Origin: Sedimentisphaerales bacterium
Lineage (GTDB): Bacteria; Planctomycetota; Phycisphaerae; Sedimentisphaerales; Anaerobacaceae
Assembly (NCBI GenBank): GCA_016932835.1
Contig: JAFGCD010000057.1
Span: 1 to 64,000 of the forward strand
DNA: 64,000 nt
Reading direction: 5' to 3'
The translations under genes and the position numbers were made by a program. The notes under the pieces were generated by a model. It saw nothing but the letters and a program-made list of their open reading frames with translations, was not told the origin of the DNA and made no database searches. Position 1 is the first letter of the stretch. Each line of letters begins with the position of its first letter. Below, one piece after another: positions 26,743-35,427 of the stretch.

Positions 26743-29277
26743 TCACTGCTTCTTCCGAATAACGTATGTTGTTATCGTCCGCGTCTGTTCTTCGAAAGTA
26801 ATCCCTATCTCCTCGCCGAACCACTTCCGCGCGGTTTCGAGGCCTTCGGGGCCTTCGAAGCTCGGGCACTCCAGCGAGACTTTTTCTCTCACGCCCGTTT
26901 CGTCGATGATAACCGGTCCCCGGGCCTTCAAATCGCGGTTCTGCTGGTCCATTAAGCTGCGGAAAAGATATTCCAAATCGAATCCGCCGCTCGACATCGC
27001 CGTAGCCTTCCCCGTCGCCTTGACGTCCTTGTAGTCCTTCAACTTCCTCCCGTCGTATTTTGCTATCCACACCTCTCTGGGCTCGTTCACCTCGACAACC
27101 TCCATCCCGAAGTAATCCAGTGTAAATGCAATTTTCTCCGGTTGTTCGGTTCCGACCCTATATATGAGATCGTGCTGCAATTCCATCTCGGCAAGGCCGT
27201 CTTCCATTCGCAGCCGCCCGGCAGACTCGGGATACCTGTAAAAATATGCGTATTCTCGAAACTTGCGCCGCAGCGGCTCGGCAAAATGCGTATCAATCCC
27301 CGGCATCCTCGTAAAACGAGCTGCAAATTCCAGGTCCTTGTCACGCTTGAGAATCTCCATCTTCTCCGGGAGAGGATGTGCCTTGTAGTATTCCGCCAGC
27401 TCACTCAGCCGATGCTGCCAATTCTTGAATTCGGGCTTGTCGTATGCCGGATTCCAATCCCAATATGTGTAATGCCTGAATGCCTCATTGTTCTTAATGT
27501 CGATGTCGAGAATTTCGTTGATCTGCTCCACAGTCAGACGGGCCTCATACGAAAGTTGCCCGACGATCAGTCTCGCTGCATACTCGAAGCCCTGCGTCGT
27601 GTTTTCCGCGATACGCCGTCTGGCCCTCTCATTCAGCCTGTCCGGAATCTCCGGCTCAATAGTCTTGAGCCTGCTCCATACCTTTTCAGCTTCTCCCACT
27701 CGCTTCGTGCACGCCAGCGCCAAAACATAATCCGTGAAGTCCGAAGCTTGCGGCGCATGGCCCTTCCATCGCCGGTAATTCTCCTCCATCGCCGGCATAA
27801 GCCCTGCACCGAGCGTAACAGCCTCCTCATACTTCTTCTGTTTCACGAGTATGCGCAGCCGAATCCGCTCCCTCTCAAGCGCTGCCGAGGCCGCTTTTGG
27901 CTCGCCAGTGATGGCGGCCAGTATCCTCTCGGCCTGCTCGTAGCGCTCCGCGTTCGCGTGCCGCCAGGCCAGCGTCGTCGCCAATCCATGAGCCGAAGAG
28001 TCGATTGTGCCCTCAGGCCACATCTTGCCTTGTTCCCATTCGTTAAGTTCGATTGTTCCGATCAGCGGATCGCGCTCGCGAGCGTTATATTCATCCATTT
28101 TGCAGCTTAGCGTTATCTTGCCCGGCACATTCGTATCGAAGGGGTAACCCAGAGGGACAAATACATCCTTGCTCTGGTCCGACATTGTCTCGTGAGAGGA
28201 ATACACCCTTACGTATTCGCGTCCAAGGTCATCGGTTATCTCGGCAAAACCGTAGAACGACCTTCCTTCGGGGCTGCGGTTCTGCCCCTTCTCTGCGATG
28301 ACCCATACCGCCCCTTGCGGCGTTATCCCGGCCTGCGCGATCTCAGGCATGTGAAAACCTGATTCGGCGAACATATCCTCAGGGGTAATCTGCCTGCCGC
28401 CGGGATCCTTCAGGTACGCATACGCCAGATTAACCCTGCTGCTTGCCCGCCGGCTGAACAACAGGGTCTCAAAAACGTTCGGATCGAAGAATTCATCGGC
28501 CTGTGCGGTAGAATATGAAAAGACCACGTCCGTCCCGTCACCGCTGCGCGGGTCCCACACCTTAATCCGAACAGGCAGCCTGCTCTCACGCAGCGCCCAA
28601 ATCCGAAGCCACTCCGGGCTGACGGTAGATTGAATATCGAATACTACCATGTCCTCGGAGATCACCGCATCCGGATTGATCAGGGGTGTCACATCCTCCA
28701 TCTTGCCCCTGAATACGACCTTGATAACCGAATCCAGCGAAAACTCTTTTGCCGAGCCGAGTTTTTGCAGGAGGAAATCTGCGTGTTCGTCCGCATCCAC
28801 CTGTGATTTGTTCTTAATGTCGAATGCCTTTATTACCTTGCCTTGTCTTCCGAAGATGACCTGCGTCCCCGTCCGCAGCCGCGTTTTGCCGTCCCGGCTC
28901 ATCCAAAGCTCGACTTGCTTCGGCTCACTCGTAACGTCTTCCTTGATATATATTGTTGCATTAAAGAACGGGATCGAACGAAACCGCTCGGCAACATCCG
29001 CCCACGCTATTGTTGTCAGCCCTTCGGTCATGTACTGTGCTGCCAGAAACACGCCGATTACGATAATCGCCGCCGCTGCAAATCGCAAAAGCCCGCCCCC
29101 CCGAATCAATCGGAAGACGCTTCTCGTTTGTGGTTTCTCCGCAGTCTGTTTCTCGTAAGCCTCAATCACGTCAGTATACTCCTCTTTCCACCGCTCGAAA
29201 TCGAAATCCAATTCCGGCTGTTCGATGGATGCCGAGATAAGCTTGTCCAGTTTCTTGTCTTGTTCTTCCGGTTTCAT
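26743..29277 (-). CDS. Large single-helix membrane protein paired with an ECF sigma factor (putative anti-sigma partner)
   Basis: An 844-residue protein. The ATG at 29277 overlaps the sigma factor's stop by 4 bases (ATGA), so the two are translated together. Residues 1-65 are cytoplasmic and acidic/helical; one membrane helix follows at about 67-87. Residues 95-260 resemble a LolA-like beta structure (SRDGKTRLRTGTQVIFG). Residues 440-560 are helical and TPR-like. The remainder has no fold I recognise. The arrangement of a short cytoplasmic segment, one helix and a large outer part next to an ECF gene fits an anti-sigma factor that senses the envelope, a common layout in planctomycetes (inference). 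There is no classical HxxxCxxC zinc motif. Confidence 0.6.
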   Translation of the reverse strand: MKPEEQDKKLDKLISASIEQPELDFDFERWKEEYTDVIEAYEKQTAEKPQTRSVFRLIRGGGLLRFAAAAIIVIGVFLAAQYMTEGLTTIAWADVAERFRSIPFFNATIYIKEDVTSEPKQVELWMSRDGKTRLRTGTQVIFGRQGKVIKAFDIKNKSQVDADEHADFLLQKLGSAKEFSLDSVIKVVFRGKMEDVTPLINPDAVISEDMVVFDIQSTVSPEWLRIWALRESRLPVRIKVWDPRSGDGTDVVFSYSTAQADEFFDPNVFETLLFSRRASSRVNLAYAYLKDPGGRQITPEDMFAESGFHMPEIAQAGITPQGAVWVIAEKGQNRSPEGRSFYGFAEITDDLGREYVRVYSSHETMSDQSKDVFVPLGYPFDTNVPGKITLSCKMDEYNARERDPLIGTIELNEWEQGKMWPEGTIDSSAHGLATTLAWRHANAERYEQAERILAAITGEPKAASAALERERIRLRILVKQKKYEEAVTLGAGLMPAMEENYRRWKGHAPQASDFTDYVLALACTKRVGEAEKVWSRLKTIEPEIPDRLNERARRRIAENTTQGFEYAARLIVGQLSYEARLTVEQINEILDIDIKNNEAFRHYTYWDWNPAYDKPEFKNWQHRLSELAEYYKAHPLPEKMEILKRDKDLEFAARFTRMPGIDTHFAEPLRRKFREYAYFYRYPESAGRLRMEDGLAEMELQHDLIYRVGTEQPEKIAFTLDYFGMEVVEVNEPREVWIAKYDGRKLKDYKDVKATGKATAMSSGGFDLEYLFRSLMDQQNRDLKARGPVIIDETGVREKVSLECPSFEGPEGLETARKWFGEEIGITFEEQTRTITTYVIRKKQ

Positions 29278-29810
29278 TGTCGGTCCTCCCAAATACCCTT
29301 ACTTCTGAGGGATTCTGCGAGTCTCCGTTTCGCTCGTGTCAACCGTCCGTTGACCGCGGCCTTCGAGATACCGATTACATCCGCCGTCTGCTCGTAAGAA
29401 AGTCGGTTGTAGTATCGAAGCACTATTATTTCTCTCTCGGCCCTCGGCAGTTCCGCGATAGCCTGACGAACCGCCTCGGTATCGATTTCCTCCGCTGCGA
29501 TTTCAGGCAGTTCGGCAATATCCTGCGTCGGCACTTCGTGAGCCTTCGCCCGAATCATATCAACCGCCGTATTCCGGCATATTTGCCCAAGCCAGCTCGC
29601 GAATCGCCCCGGTTTCTTCAGCTTCCGCAGATTCACAAGGGCCTTGGCGAATGCCTCTTGAGCCGCGTCTTCAGCTAATTGGTGGTCCGCAACGACGGAG
29701 TAAGCCACCGCAACCATGGATGAGTAGTATCGCTTGCAGAGTTCGCCGAAGCTCTCGATATCTCCGCCCAAAGCCGCCTTAACCAATTCTTTCTGCAATT
29801 CACCGGTCAC
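29274..29810 (-). CDS. ECF-type RNA polymerase sigma factor
   Basis: A 178-residue sigma-70 family protein starting at GTG. Region 2 is seen at about residues 12-90 (YYSSMVAVAYSVVADHQLAEDAAQEAFAKALVNL, with AEDAAQEAF as its hallmark). Region 4 is at about residues 115-170 (LPRAEREIIVLRYYNRLSYEQTADVIGISKAAVNGRLTRAKRRL). Regions 1 and 3 are absent, as in ECF sigma factors. It overlaps the large membrane protein by 4 bases and is probably held inactive by it. Target promoters are unknown. Confidence 0.93.
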   Translation of the reverse strand: MTGELQKELVKAALGGDIESFGELCKRYYSSMVAVAYSVVADHQLAEDAAQEAFAKALVNLRKLKKPGRFASWLGQICRNTAVDMIRAKAHEVPTQDIAELPEIAAEEIDTEAVRQAIAELPRAEREIIVLRYYNRLSYEQTADVIGISKAAVNGRLTRAKRRLAESLRSKGIWEDRQ

Positions 29811-30204
29811 TTTACAATGCCCAATAAGTTAGCATTTCACTCACTGCTATATAGTCTGATTCAACCGGAAAAAGTAAGCGCAAAAAAACATAATACTCTC
29901 CAGGTTCCCCGAATCCAAGGCTGATGACCCTTAAAAACTACTCCAACCAACGCATAGCAGGGTGCGGCTGTCCGGCCTTAAATGGCATAGCCGGGACATG
30001 CCTGAATTAAGCCGAATTCCTTTCCTTCGGCATCGTCGGCAAGCGAAAACGCCCCAGCCCCGGGAATCGCCAGCCGGAAGAACCCGTTTTTCCGCCGATT
30101 TTCCAGGTTCGCAATCGGTCTTTTCACTTGCTTTTGAACCCCCCGAGAGTGTAAAATAGAATGTTAGATGCCGCTTTCGCAAGGTGTCGGAAAGGAGTAG
30201 CGGT
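29811..30204. other. Divergent intergenic region between the sigma factor and the dockerin-like protein
   Basis: Nearly 400 bases without a convincing gene. The rightward promoter is listed separately (30134-30162). A weak leftward candidate for the sigma gene has TTACTT and TATATA 18 bases apart around 29850-29880. The middle part (29950-30100) is rich in GCC/GGC and short inverted repeats but contains no structure I can name. Confidence 0.4.
30134..30162 (+). promoter_or_regulatory. Sigma70-type promoter of the dockerin-like protein gene
   Basis: TTGAAC (30134-30139) and TAGAAT (30157-30162) are 17 bases apart. The transcript would start near 30169, about 35 bases before the GTG start, and would include the AAGGAG ribosome-binding site. 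Confidence 0.6.
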
Positions 30205-31110
30205 GTGAAGTACTCTTCGCAAATCTGTAACCATCTTGGCCTGACTATGCCGGTACTGCTTGCGATAATAGTGTCGTCTGCCTTTGCAAGCGAGACAACC
30301 GTCACAAATGCCCCCGAGCCGGGAAATACTCCCGCCGACGTCGGAATCTTGAGACCAATACCCGGATACCCCTATACATTCATAGTCGATCCCGCAAGGA
30401 GTAACATAGAAGTATCCGCAACCGTAATGGGCCAGACAGATAGCGACCAGTCACCAGCTACCGGATGGATAAAAGCGAAGCTCAATCCGGGCCAGAGCCC
30501 CTTCGAAACAACACGCATCGAAGATCTCAGTATCGACTTGACCGAACAGATTGACTTGAGCTTCTGGTTCTACGTTATTGTCCATGGTACGGCAACCGGA
30601 ACAGATATCGGAGTGGACATGAATGCCCCCGGTCCGGTAGCATTCATCGAGGACGACGACAGCTTCTACCAGCCTGACAACCTTCTCTCCGCACGAGGAA
30701 TCTTCGCCTACGATATGCCCGTAATCGGAGTGGGCGAAGAAGACCTCTCGACAGCCGATCCCTTCCCGAGCGACCTAGTGGGCCTGGTCTGGCAGGACTG
30801 GCCCGAAATCACAATGCAGATCGATTTCGAAATAGAATATCCACTCGAAGATGGTGACGAAGTGCTCGGCACCGCATGGATACGGGGAACGGTCGTCGCA
30901 ACAACCAATGTCTATTGGGCCCTCGCCGACCTCTATGCCGATGGGCTTATTAACTTCCAAGACTTCGCCGTATTTGCATCAGCCTGGCCCGCAATAGCCG
31001 GCGACCCCGAATACGATCCGCTTTGTGACATGATAAATCCCGCAGAAGGGCGAATTAACGCTGCAGACCTCAGAATAATAGCCGCATATTGGCTCGCAAC
31101 CAATCATTGA
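30205..31110 (+). CDS. Secreted protein with dockerin-like C-terminal repeats
   Basis: A 301-residue protein from the GTG at 30205, chosen because AAGGAG lies about 8 bases upstream; a GTG at 30184 is also in frame. A Sec signal peptide covers about residues 1-28. The middle (about 50-230) is an acidic beta-rich region with no family I recognise. The end has two dockerin type I-like calcium-binding repeats: LYADGLINFQDFAVFASAW and EGRINAADLRIIAAYWL. Such ends are common on exported proteins of Phycisphaerae and may be an attachment or sorting signal, although no cohesin is seen here (inference). It lies 130 bases before the second aldo/keto reductase gene, which has its own promoter. Confidence 0.7.
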   Translation: MKYSSQICNHLGLTMPVLLAIIVSSAFASETTVTNAPEPGNTPADVGILRPIPGYPYTFIVDPARSNIEVSATVMGQTDSDQSPATGWIKAKLNPGQSPFETTRIEDLSIDLTEQIDLSFWFYVIVHGTATGTDIGVDMNAPGPVAFIEDDDSFYQPDNLLSARGIFAYDMPVIGVGEEDLSTADPFPSDLVGLVWQDWPEITMQIDFEIEYPLEDGDEVLGTAWIRGTVVATTNVYWALADLYADGLINFQDFAVFASAWPAIAGDPEYDPLCDMINPAEGRINAADLRIIAAYWLATNH

Positions 31111-31123
31111 AGCAACTTTTTGC

Positions 31124-31152
31124 TTGAATTCTCGCCGGATTTGTGCTAGCAT
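31124..31152 (+). promoter_or_regulatory. Sigma70-type promoter of the second reductase-cytochrome pair
   Basis: TTGAAT (31124-31129) and TAGCAT (31147-31152) are separated by 17 bases. The leader before the ATG at 31240 would be about 80 bases. Confidence 0.5.
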
Positions 31153-31239
31153 TACCGGACTCTTTTGCGCCGCCGGTCACGCCCTGGCGGTAGAACCGAA
31201 GATTCGTTAATAAAAAGCATGGAAAAGGAGACAGCTAAG

Positions 31240-32343
31240 ATGGCTGATAACCGAACCCGGCGAGAATTCATTCGTGACAGTGTTGTCGCCGCTGCTGTGG
31301 TCGGCACAGGTCTTTCCACCGCAAAAAATGCCGCCGCAGCAACCAAGAAAAAGATTAAGACCAGTGACATCCTGAACTACAATCCGGATATGGAATACCG
31401 CCGTTGCGGCAGGACCGACATGATAGTCTCGGCCGTTTGCCTCGGCGGCCACTGGAAAAGGGTCGTGAACGTCATCGGCGGAGAAGAGCCCGAAGGATGG
31501 ATGACCGAAAAGATCGATCGCAAGGACTTCCAGAAAAACCGCCACGACATCGTGACACAGTGCATCAAGAGAGGCATAAACTATGTCGATGCCTGCTGCA
31601 GGGAAGAGATTCTTGCATATGCCAAGGCGCTAAAAGGCCGGCGGGACAAAATGTATTTCGGCTATTCATGGCATATCTGGGAGAGTCGATTCGAAGAGTG
31701 GAGGCCTGCAGACAAGCTCAAAGAAGGGCTTGATGCGGGAATGAAAGAAGCCGGGCTCGACTACATCGACCTCTGGCGCATCAGCCTGCTCACAGAGAGC
31801 AGCCGCCATACCGAGGGCGAGATCGAGGAAGCCGTCAAGGCTCTGGAGTGGGCGAAAAAAACCGGACGAGCGCGATACATCGGAGTTTCTTCACACGACC
31901 GCCCGCACCTGAAAAAGATTATCGAACAGTATCCCGACCAGATGGAAGTCGTTCTCACTCCGTACACCGCCAAGACAAGGGTCGTAACAGATGAATCCGG
32001 ACTGTGGGCGACGCTGAAAAGACACAACGTCGGGTGGTTTGGAATAAAACCCTTCGCCAGCAACACGATATTCAAAGGCGACAGCACCCCCCAGAGCCCG
32101 CATTTTGAAGAGGACAACAGAATCGCCCGCCTCGCCATAAGATACATACTCTGCAACAAGGCAATCAGTGCGCCAATGGCAGGGGTCATTACAAAGCAGC
32201 AGGTCGATAATGTAGCCCTGGCAGTGAAGGAAAGGCGGACCCTCGACCTTAGAGAGAAGGCGGACCTCGATCATGCGATGGAGCGAGCCTGGGCGAAACT
32301 CCCGCAGAACTACCAGTGGCTGAAAAACTGGGAATACGTATAG
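31240..32343 (+). CDS. Tat-exported aldo/keto reductase family protein (copy 2)
   Basis: A 367-residue paralogue of the gene at 92-1204. The ATG at 31240 is chosen for its AAGGAG 9 bases upstream; an ATG at 31219 is also in frame. The twin-arginine signal is TRREFIRD at residues 6-13 followed by an Ala/Val-rich core. Shared blocks with copy 1 are VCLGGHWKRV, GINY-DAC, EILAYAKAL, SSHDRPH, VVLTPYTAKT, GWFGIKPF and NYQWLKNWEYV at the end. The expected catalytic Asp is present (YVDAC), but Tyr, Lys and His of the tetrad are not evident (WRISLLTE replaces the usual His region). It is followed by the second tetrahaem cytochrome after 120 bases. Substrate unknown. Confidence 0.85.
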   Translation: MADNRTRREFIRDSVVAAAVVGTGLSTAKNAAAATKKKIKTSDILNYNPDMEYRRCGRTDMIVSAVCLGGHWKRVVNVIGGEEPEGWMTEKIDRKDFQKNRHDIVTQCIKRGINYVDACCREEILAYAKALKGRRDKMYFGYSWHIWESRFEEWRPADKLKEGLDAGMKEAGLDYIDLWRISLLTESSRHTEGEIEEAVKALEWAKKTGRARYIGVSSHDRPHLKKIIEQYPDQMEVVLTPYTAKTRVVTDESGLWATLKRHNVGWFGIKPFASNTIFKGDSTPQSPHFEEDNRIARLAIRYILCNKAISAPMAGVITKQQVDNVALAVKERRTLDLREKADLDHAMERAWAKLPQNYQWLKNWEYV

Positions 32344-32463
32344 AATATAAGGATGCGCACTTCCGCCGGTCGTCTCGCCGCGCAAAGTGACGCCTGTGGG
32401 GGCATCAGGCCCCGGCACGAGTCAATCTTCACCCTGCTTTTAAGGATAAGGACCGCTTTATAA

Positions 32464-33012
32464 ATGACTATGAATCGATACCGCAACGCCTTGCTGCTCG
32501 CTTCTGTTGTTTTCGTTTTTGCCTTACAGCCCTGCTGTCGCCGGGGCGCCGACGACAATACCGATGATTTGTCCCCGCTGATCATAGACAAAGACGCCCC
32601 TTTGCTTCTGGATGAACCCGAATTGTCCGCGACGACCGGCAACACCGCCGCGGCGGTCGAAAACGCCGCCTGCTTCGTCTGCCATGCCAACTATACGGAA
32701 GAACCCCTCGTTAGTATCCACGCTCGAAAGGACGTCGGATGTACCAAATGTCACGGCAAGTCATATCTGCATCGCAACGACGAGAACCACCAGACCCCGC
32801 CCGACAGGATGTTCGGCGCAGATACCGTCGTCGCTCTCTGCACGGAGTGTCACCACGCCCACGAGATATCCGACGAAAAGCTCGAATCCATGAGAAAGAA
32901 AAGAACCGATAAGCCCGCCTCGGCCCCGGCCGTCTGCACCGACTGCCACGGAAAACACCGCCTGACTACGCGAACCGTTCGCTGGAACAAATCAACCGGC
33001 GAACGTCTTTGA
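32464..33012 (+). CDS. Tetrahaem c-type cytochrome lipoprotein (copy 2)
   Basis: A 182-residue protein with a hydrophobic signal ending in a Cys pair (LQPCC, about residue 24), a probable lipoprotein anchor. Four CxxCH haem motifs lie at residues 70, 93, 126 and 158. The motif spacing and the ending TVRWNKSTGE match copy 1 (RIVRWNKATGD). It probably carries electrons in the periplasm to or from the adjacent aldo/keto reductase (inference). An ATG six bases further in is an alternative start. Confidence 0.87.
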   Translation: MTMNRYRNALLLASVVFVFALQPCCRRGADDNTDDLSPLIIDKDAPLLLDEPELSATTGNTAAAVENAACFVCHANYTEEPLVSIHARKDVGCTKCHGKSYLHRNDENHQTPPDRMFGADTVVALCTECHHAHEISDEKLESMRKKRTDKPASAPAVCTDCHGKHRLTTRTVRWNKSTGERL

Positions 33013-33135
33013 TATGCTGATAAGCCGGTTCTTGTTGGAAAAACGCTATAATTGCTGAAAATGCTCGAATCAAGTAAACGCCTCGGAAGTATGGGAAAAA
33101 CCGCGGCAGCTTAAGGACAGGAGGTATGCAGCAAC

Positions 33136-34422
33136 ATGTGTAAATTCATTCAATCCTCAGTTCTTTGTCTGGTTTTGCCGGGCGTTTTGTGGGCGAGCTC
33201 CTATTACGTTGACCCGGTGAATGGTGATCCCGACAATCCCGGCACACTCGAACGCCCATGGAGAACACTGGAGCAGGTACTCTCCCGCAAAAAACTCTTC
33301 GAGGGAGGGGACACGATTTTTCTCAAGAGCGGCCATCACGGAGCAATTGTGCTCGACGGGGAGAATGCTCAGTACGTCACGATAAAGGCATTACAGGGGG
33401 AAAGCCCTGTGGTAAGCCGAATCAAAATCGGCAGGGCACGATTCTGGCGTTTTGAAGGAATAAGAGTGGGCCCGGAAAATCCCACAGAGCGCGAGTATCT
33501 TATCCTGGTGGAGATTTCAGACCAGGCCGGCGATATCGCACTCGAAAAGTGCGTGATCTTCTCCGTGAAGGATTCGTCCGCCTGGTCGGCCGAGGACTGG
33601 GTGAAGAAATCATGTTTCGGAATCATTACCGAAGGGACGCGAGTGCGTATTGCGAACAATCACCTGCTCAATGTGGATCATGGAATATCAATCGTCGGTG
33701 AGCATAGTGTCGTCGAGGATAATATTATTGAGAATTTCTCCGGAGACGGCATACGAACGCTCGGTAATCATTGCCTGTGTCGTCGCAATATCATTAAGAA
33801 TTGCTATGATGTAGATGACAACCATGACGACGGAATTCAATCGTGGAGCGTCGGCGAAGCAGGGGTGGGGACCGGGGTGGTCAAGGATGTTATCATAGAA
33901 GGCAACATCATCATCAATTATTCCGATCCCGCCCAGAAGTACAAAGGAACTTTGCAGGGTATAGGCTGCTTCGACGGTTTCTATGAAAATTGGGTGATCG
34001 CCAACAATATTGTGATTGTCGATCACTGGCATGGCATTACTCTCGGCGGCGCGAGGAACTGTAAGATAATCAATAACACCGTGGTTGACATAAACGAGAA
34101 GAGCCCCGGCCCGCCCTGGATACTGATCGGCAAGCACAAAAACGGCGCCGAGAGCAGGGGCAATCTTATCAGGAACAACCTCGCTAAGGCGTTCCCTTCG
34201 AAGGCCGATGTCGGACAAATGGACCACAACATCGTCATTACAGAATATGAGGATTTCTTCGTTAACTATGGCAAATTCGATCTTCGCCTGAAAGCGGGGT
34301 CCCCGGCGTGTGACGCCGGATTGAACGAGGGAATTACTTCCAGGGATTTTCTTCAGAACAATCGCGTGGATGGCGCTGCGGTTGACGCCGGAGCAATCGA
34401 GTTTGTTGCCCAAAGCAGGTAG
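33136..34422 (+). CDS. Secreted right-handed beta-helix protein (polysaccharide-lyase-like)
   Basis: A 428-residue protein with a Sec signal peptide (residues 1-20). It opens with YYVDPVNGDPDNPGTLERPWRTLEQV, the start of many parallel beta-helix proteins. Repeating coils of Asn/Ile/Val follow (VRIANNHLLNVDHGISI, SVVEDNIIENFSGDGIRT and others) up to about residue 370. Its end (SPACDAGLN...VDAGAIEF) is the choice-of-anchor Q-type tail. Such proteins bind or cleave polysaccharides, but no catalytic residues can be assigned. GGAGG lies upstream of the ATG. A TATAAT at 33047-33052 is a possible -10 box without a good -35 partner. Confidence 0.82.
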   Translation: MCKFIQSSVLCLVLPGVLWASSYYVDPVNGDPDNPGTLERPWRTLEQVLSRKKLFEGGDTIFLKSGHHGAIVLDGENAQYVTIKALQGESPVVSRIKIGRARFWRFEGIRVGPENPTEREYLILVEISDQAGDIALEKCVIFSVKDSSAWSAEDWVKKSCFGIITEGTRVRIANNHLLNVDHGISIVGEHSVVEDNIIENFSGDGIRTLGNHCLCRRNIIKNCYDVDDNHDDGIQSWSVGEAGVGTGVVKDVIIEGNIIINYSDPAQKYKGTLQGIGCFDGFYENWVIANNIVIVDHWHGITLGGARNCKIINNTVVDINEKSPGPPWILIGKHKNGAESRGNLIRNNLAKAFPSKADVGQMDHNIVITEYEDFFVNYGKFDLRLKAGSPACDAGLNEGITSRDFLQNNRVDGAAVDAGAIEFVAQSR

Positions 34423-34500
34423 CCAAAGGCCAAATCTCTCGAAACAGCCTTTCTATAGACCGAATCTACATATTTTTGGCAGGCGTGCTCTTGTACCGGG

Positions 34501-34573
34501 GGATTCAATACGCATCTGCGGATGCCGCTGCATCCGGGCGGACGGCGAACTGGAATCAACGATTAAGGCTTCT
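34501..34573 (+). pseudogene. Decayed, internally deleted fragment of the TIGR03936-type gene
   Basis: Two collinear stretches resemble the gene that starts 150 bases downstream. Bases 34501-34531 match 34842-34872 at 26 of 31 positions (GGATTCAA...GCGGATG-CGCTGC). Bases 34547-34573 match 34959-34985 at about 22 of 27 positions (GAACTGGAATC...AGGCTTC). The fragment lacks about 70 bases between the stretches, and one edge falls at a GCGA repeated in the intact gene, as expected for a slippage deletion. It has no usable reading frame. The rest of the 34423-34724 gap holds nothing else I recognise. Confidence 0.5.
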
Positions 34574-34724
34574 TTATATAGAAAATGCTTGTCTTTGCCG
34601 TGAAGATGGGGATAATGCTGGAGTATAAGGATTTTTGGTTCCCGGGCGATAATTCGTCGGAAAGGCTCCATCTCAGGGTCGGGAATAGGGAAACAGGCTG
34701 ATAAAAGCTACAAACGATGCTATT

Positions 34725-35375
34725 TTGGTTTTGGTTGAGTTCAGGATTAGGGGAAATCTGAGGTTTCTCTCGCACGCTGAAACGATGAAGATGTTTCAAC
34801 GGGCTTCTGTCAGGGCCGGGCTTAACGTTGCGCATACCCAGGGATTCAACCCGCGTCCGCGGATGTCGCTGCCGTTGCCTCGAAGCGTAGGCGTCGAGGC
34901 CGACGGCGAGTTGTTCGCCTTCGTGGTCGAGTTCGAAGGTGACGATGCCGCATTGTGCGAACTGGAATCGAAGATCGAGGCTTCGCTCTCGGCCGAGCTT
35001 ACCGAAGGCTGCACGATCAGCTCGGTCGGAACGGTGCGAGGCGGCAAAACGCCGCAAGCCGATTGTGCTTCATACTGTTTGACTATCGCCCGGCAGTACC
35101 GCACGGATGAATTGGAGAATAGAATCAGAGACCTGCTTAATGCCGAGACTGTAGTAGTCCGGCGTGCAGGAAGCAAGGGTTCGCCCGCCAAAGAATTGGA
35201 TGTGCGACGCTTCGTGAAGTCGGTTGAGACAGGCGACAGAGGTGTATCTGTCGAATGCCGAATAACCTCGGCCGGCTCGATACGTACAGAGGAGATTTTG
35301 GAATTGCTGGGGCTGAAACCAGAATGGCTCGAGGGCCCCGTAAAACGAACCTCTGTCAAATGGCGACAGGGTTGA
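34725..35375 (+). CDS. TIGR03936 (DUF2344) radical-SAM-linked protein
   Basis: A 216-residue protein beginning at TTG; a CTG at 34698 is an alternative. The family signature is clear: LRFLSHAETMKMFQRASVRAGLNVAHTQGFNPRPRMSLPLP in the first 50 residues, followed by a conserved alpha/beta region. In most bacteria this domain is fused to or lies next to a radical SAM protein and sits before RNase E/G and ribosomal protein genes. The radical SAM partner is absent here, while RNase E/G follows by 52 bases. The function is unknown; a role in tRNA or ribosome maturation has been guessed from neighbours. Confidence 0.85.
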   Translation: MVLVEFRIRGNLRFLSHAETMKMFQRASVRAGLNVAHTQGFNPRPRMSLPLPRSVGVEADGELFAFVVEFEGDDAALCELESKIEASLSAELTEGCTISSVGTVRGGKTPQADCASYCLTIARQYRTDELENRIRDLLNAETVVVRRAGSKGSPAKELDVRRFVKSVETGDRGVSVECRITSAGSIRTEEILELLGLKPEWLEGPVKRTSVKWRQG

Positions 35376-35427
35376 TTCCAAAATCAGAAGGTGAAAAACA
35401 AACAACAAATTTAGGGACGAGGAAAAA

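Noticed and set aside
27142-28110. A 322-codon plus-strand frame
   Set aside because: It is antisense to the 844-residue partner of the ECF sigma factor and looks like a codon-bias shadow.
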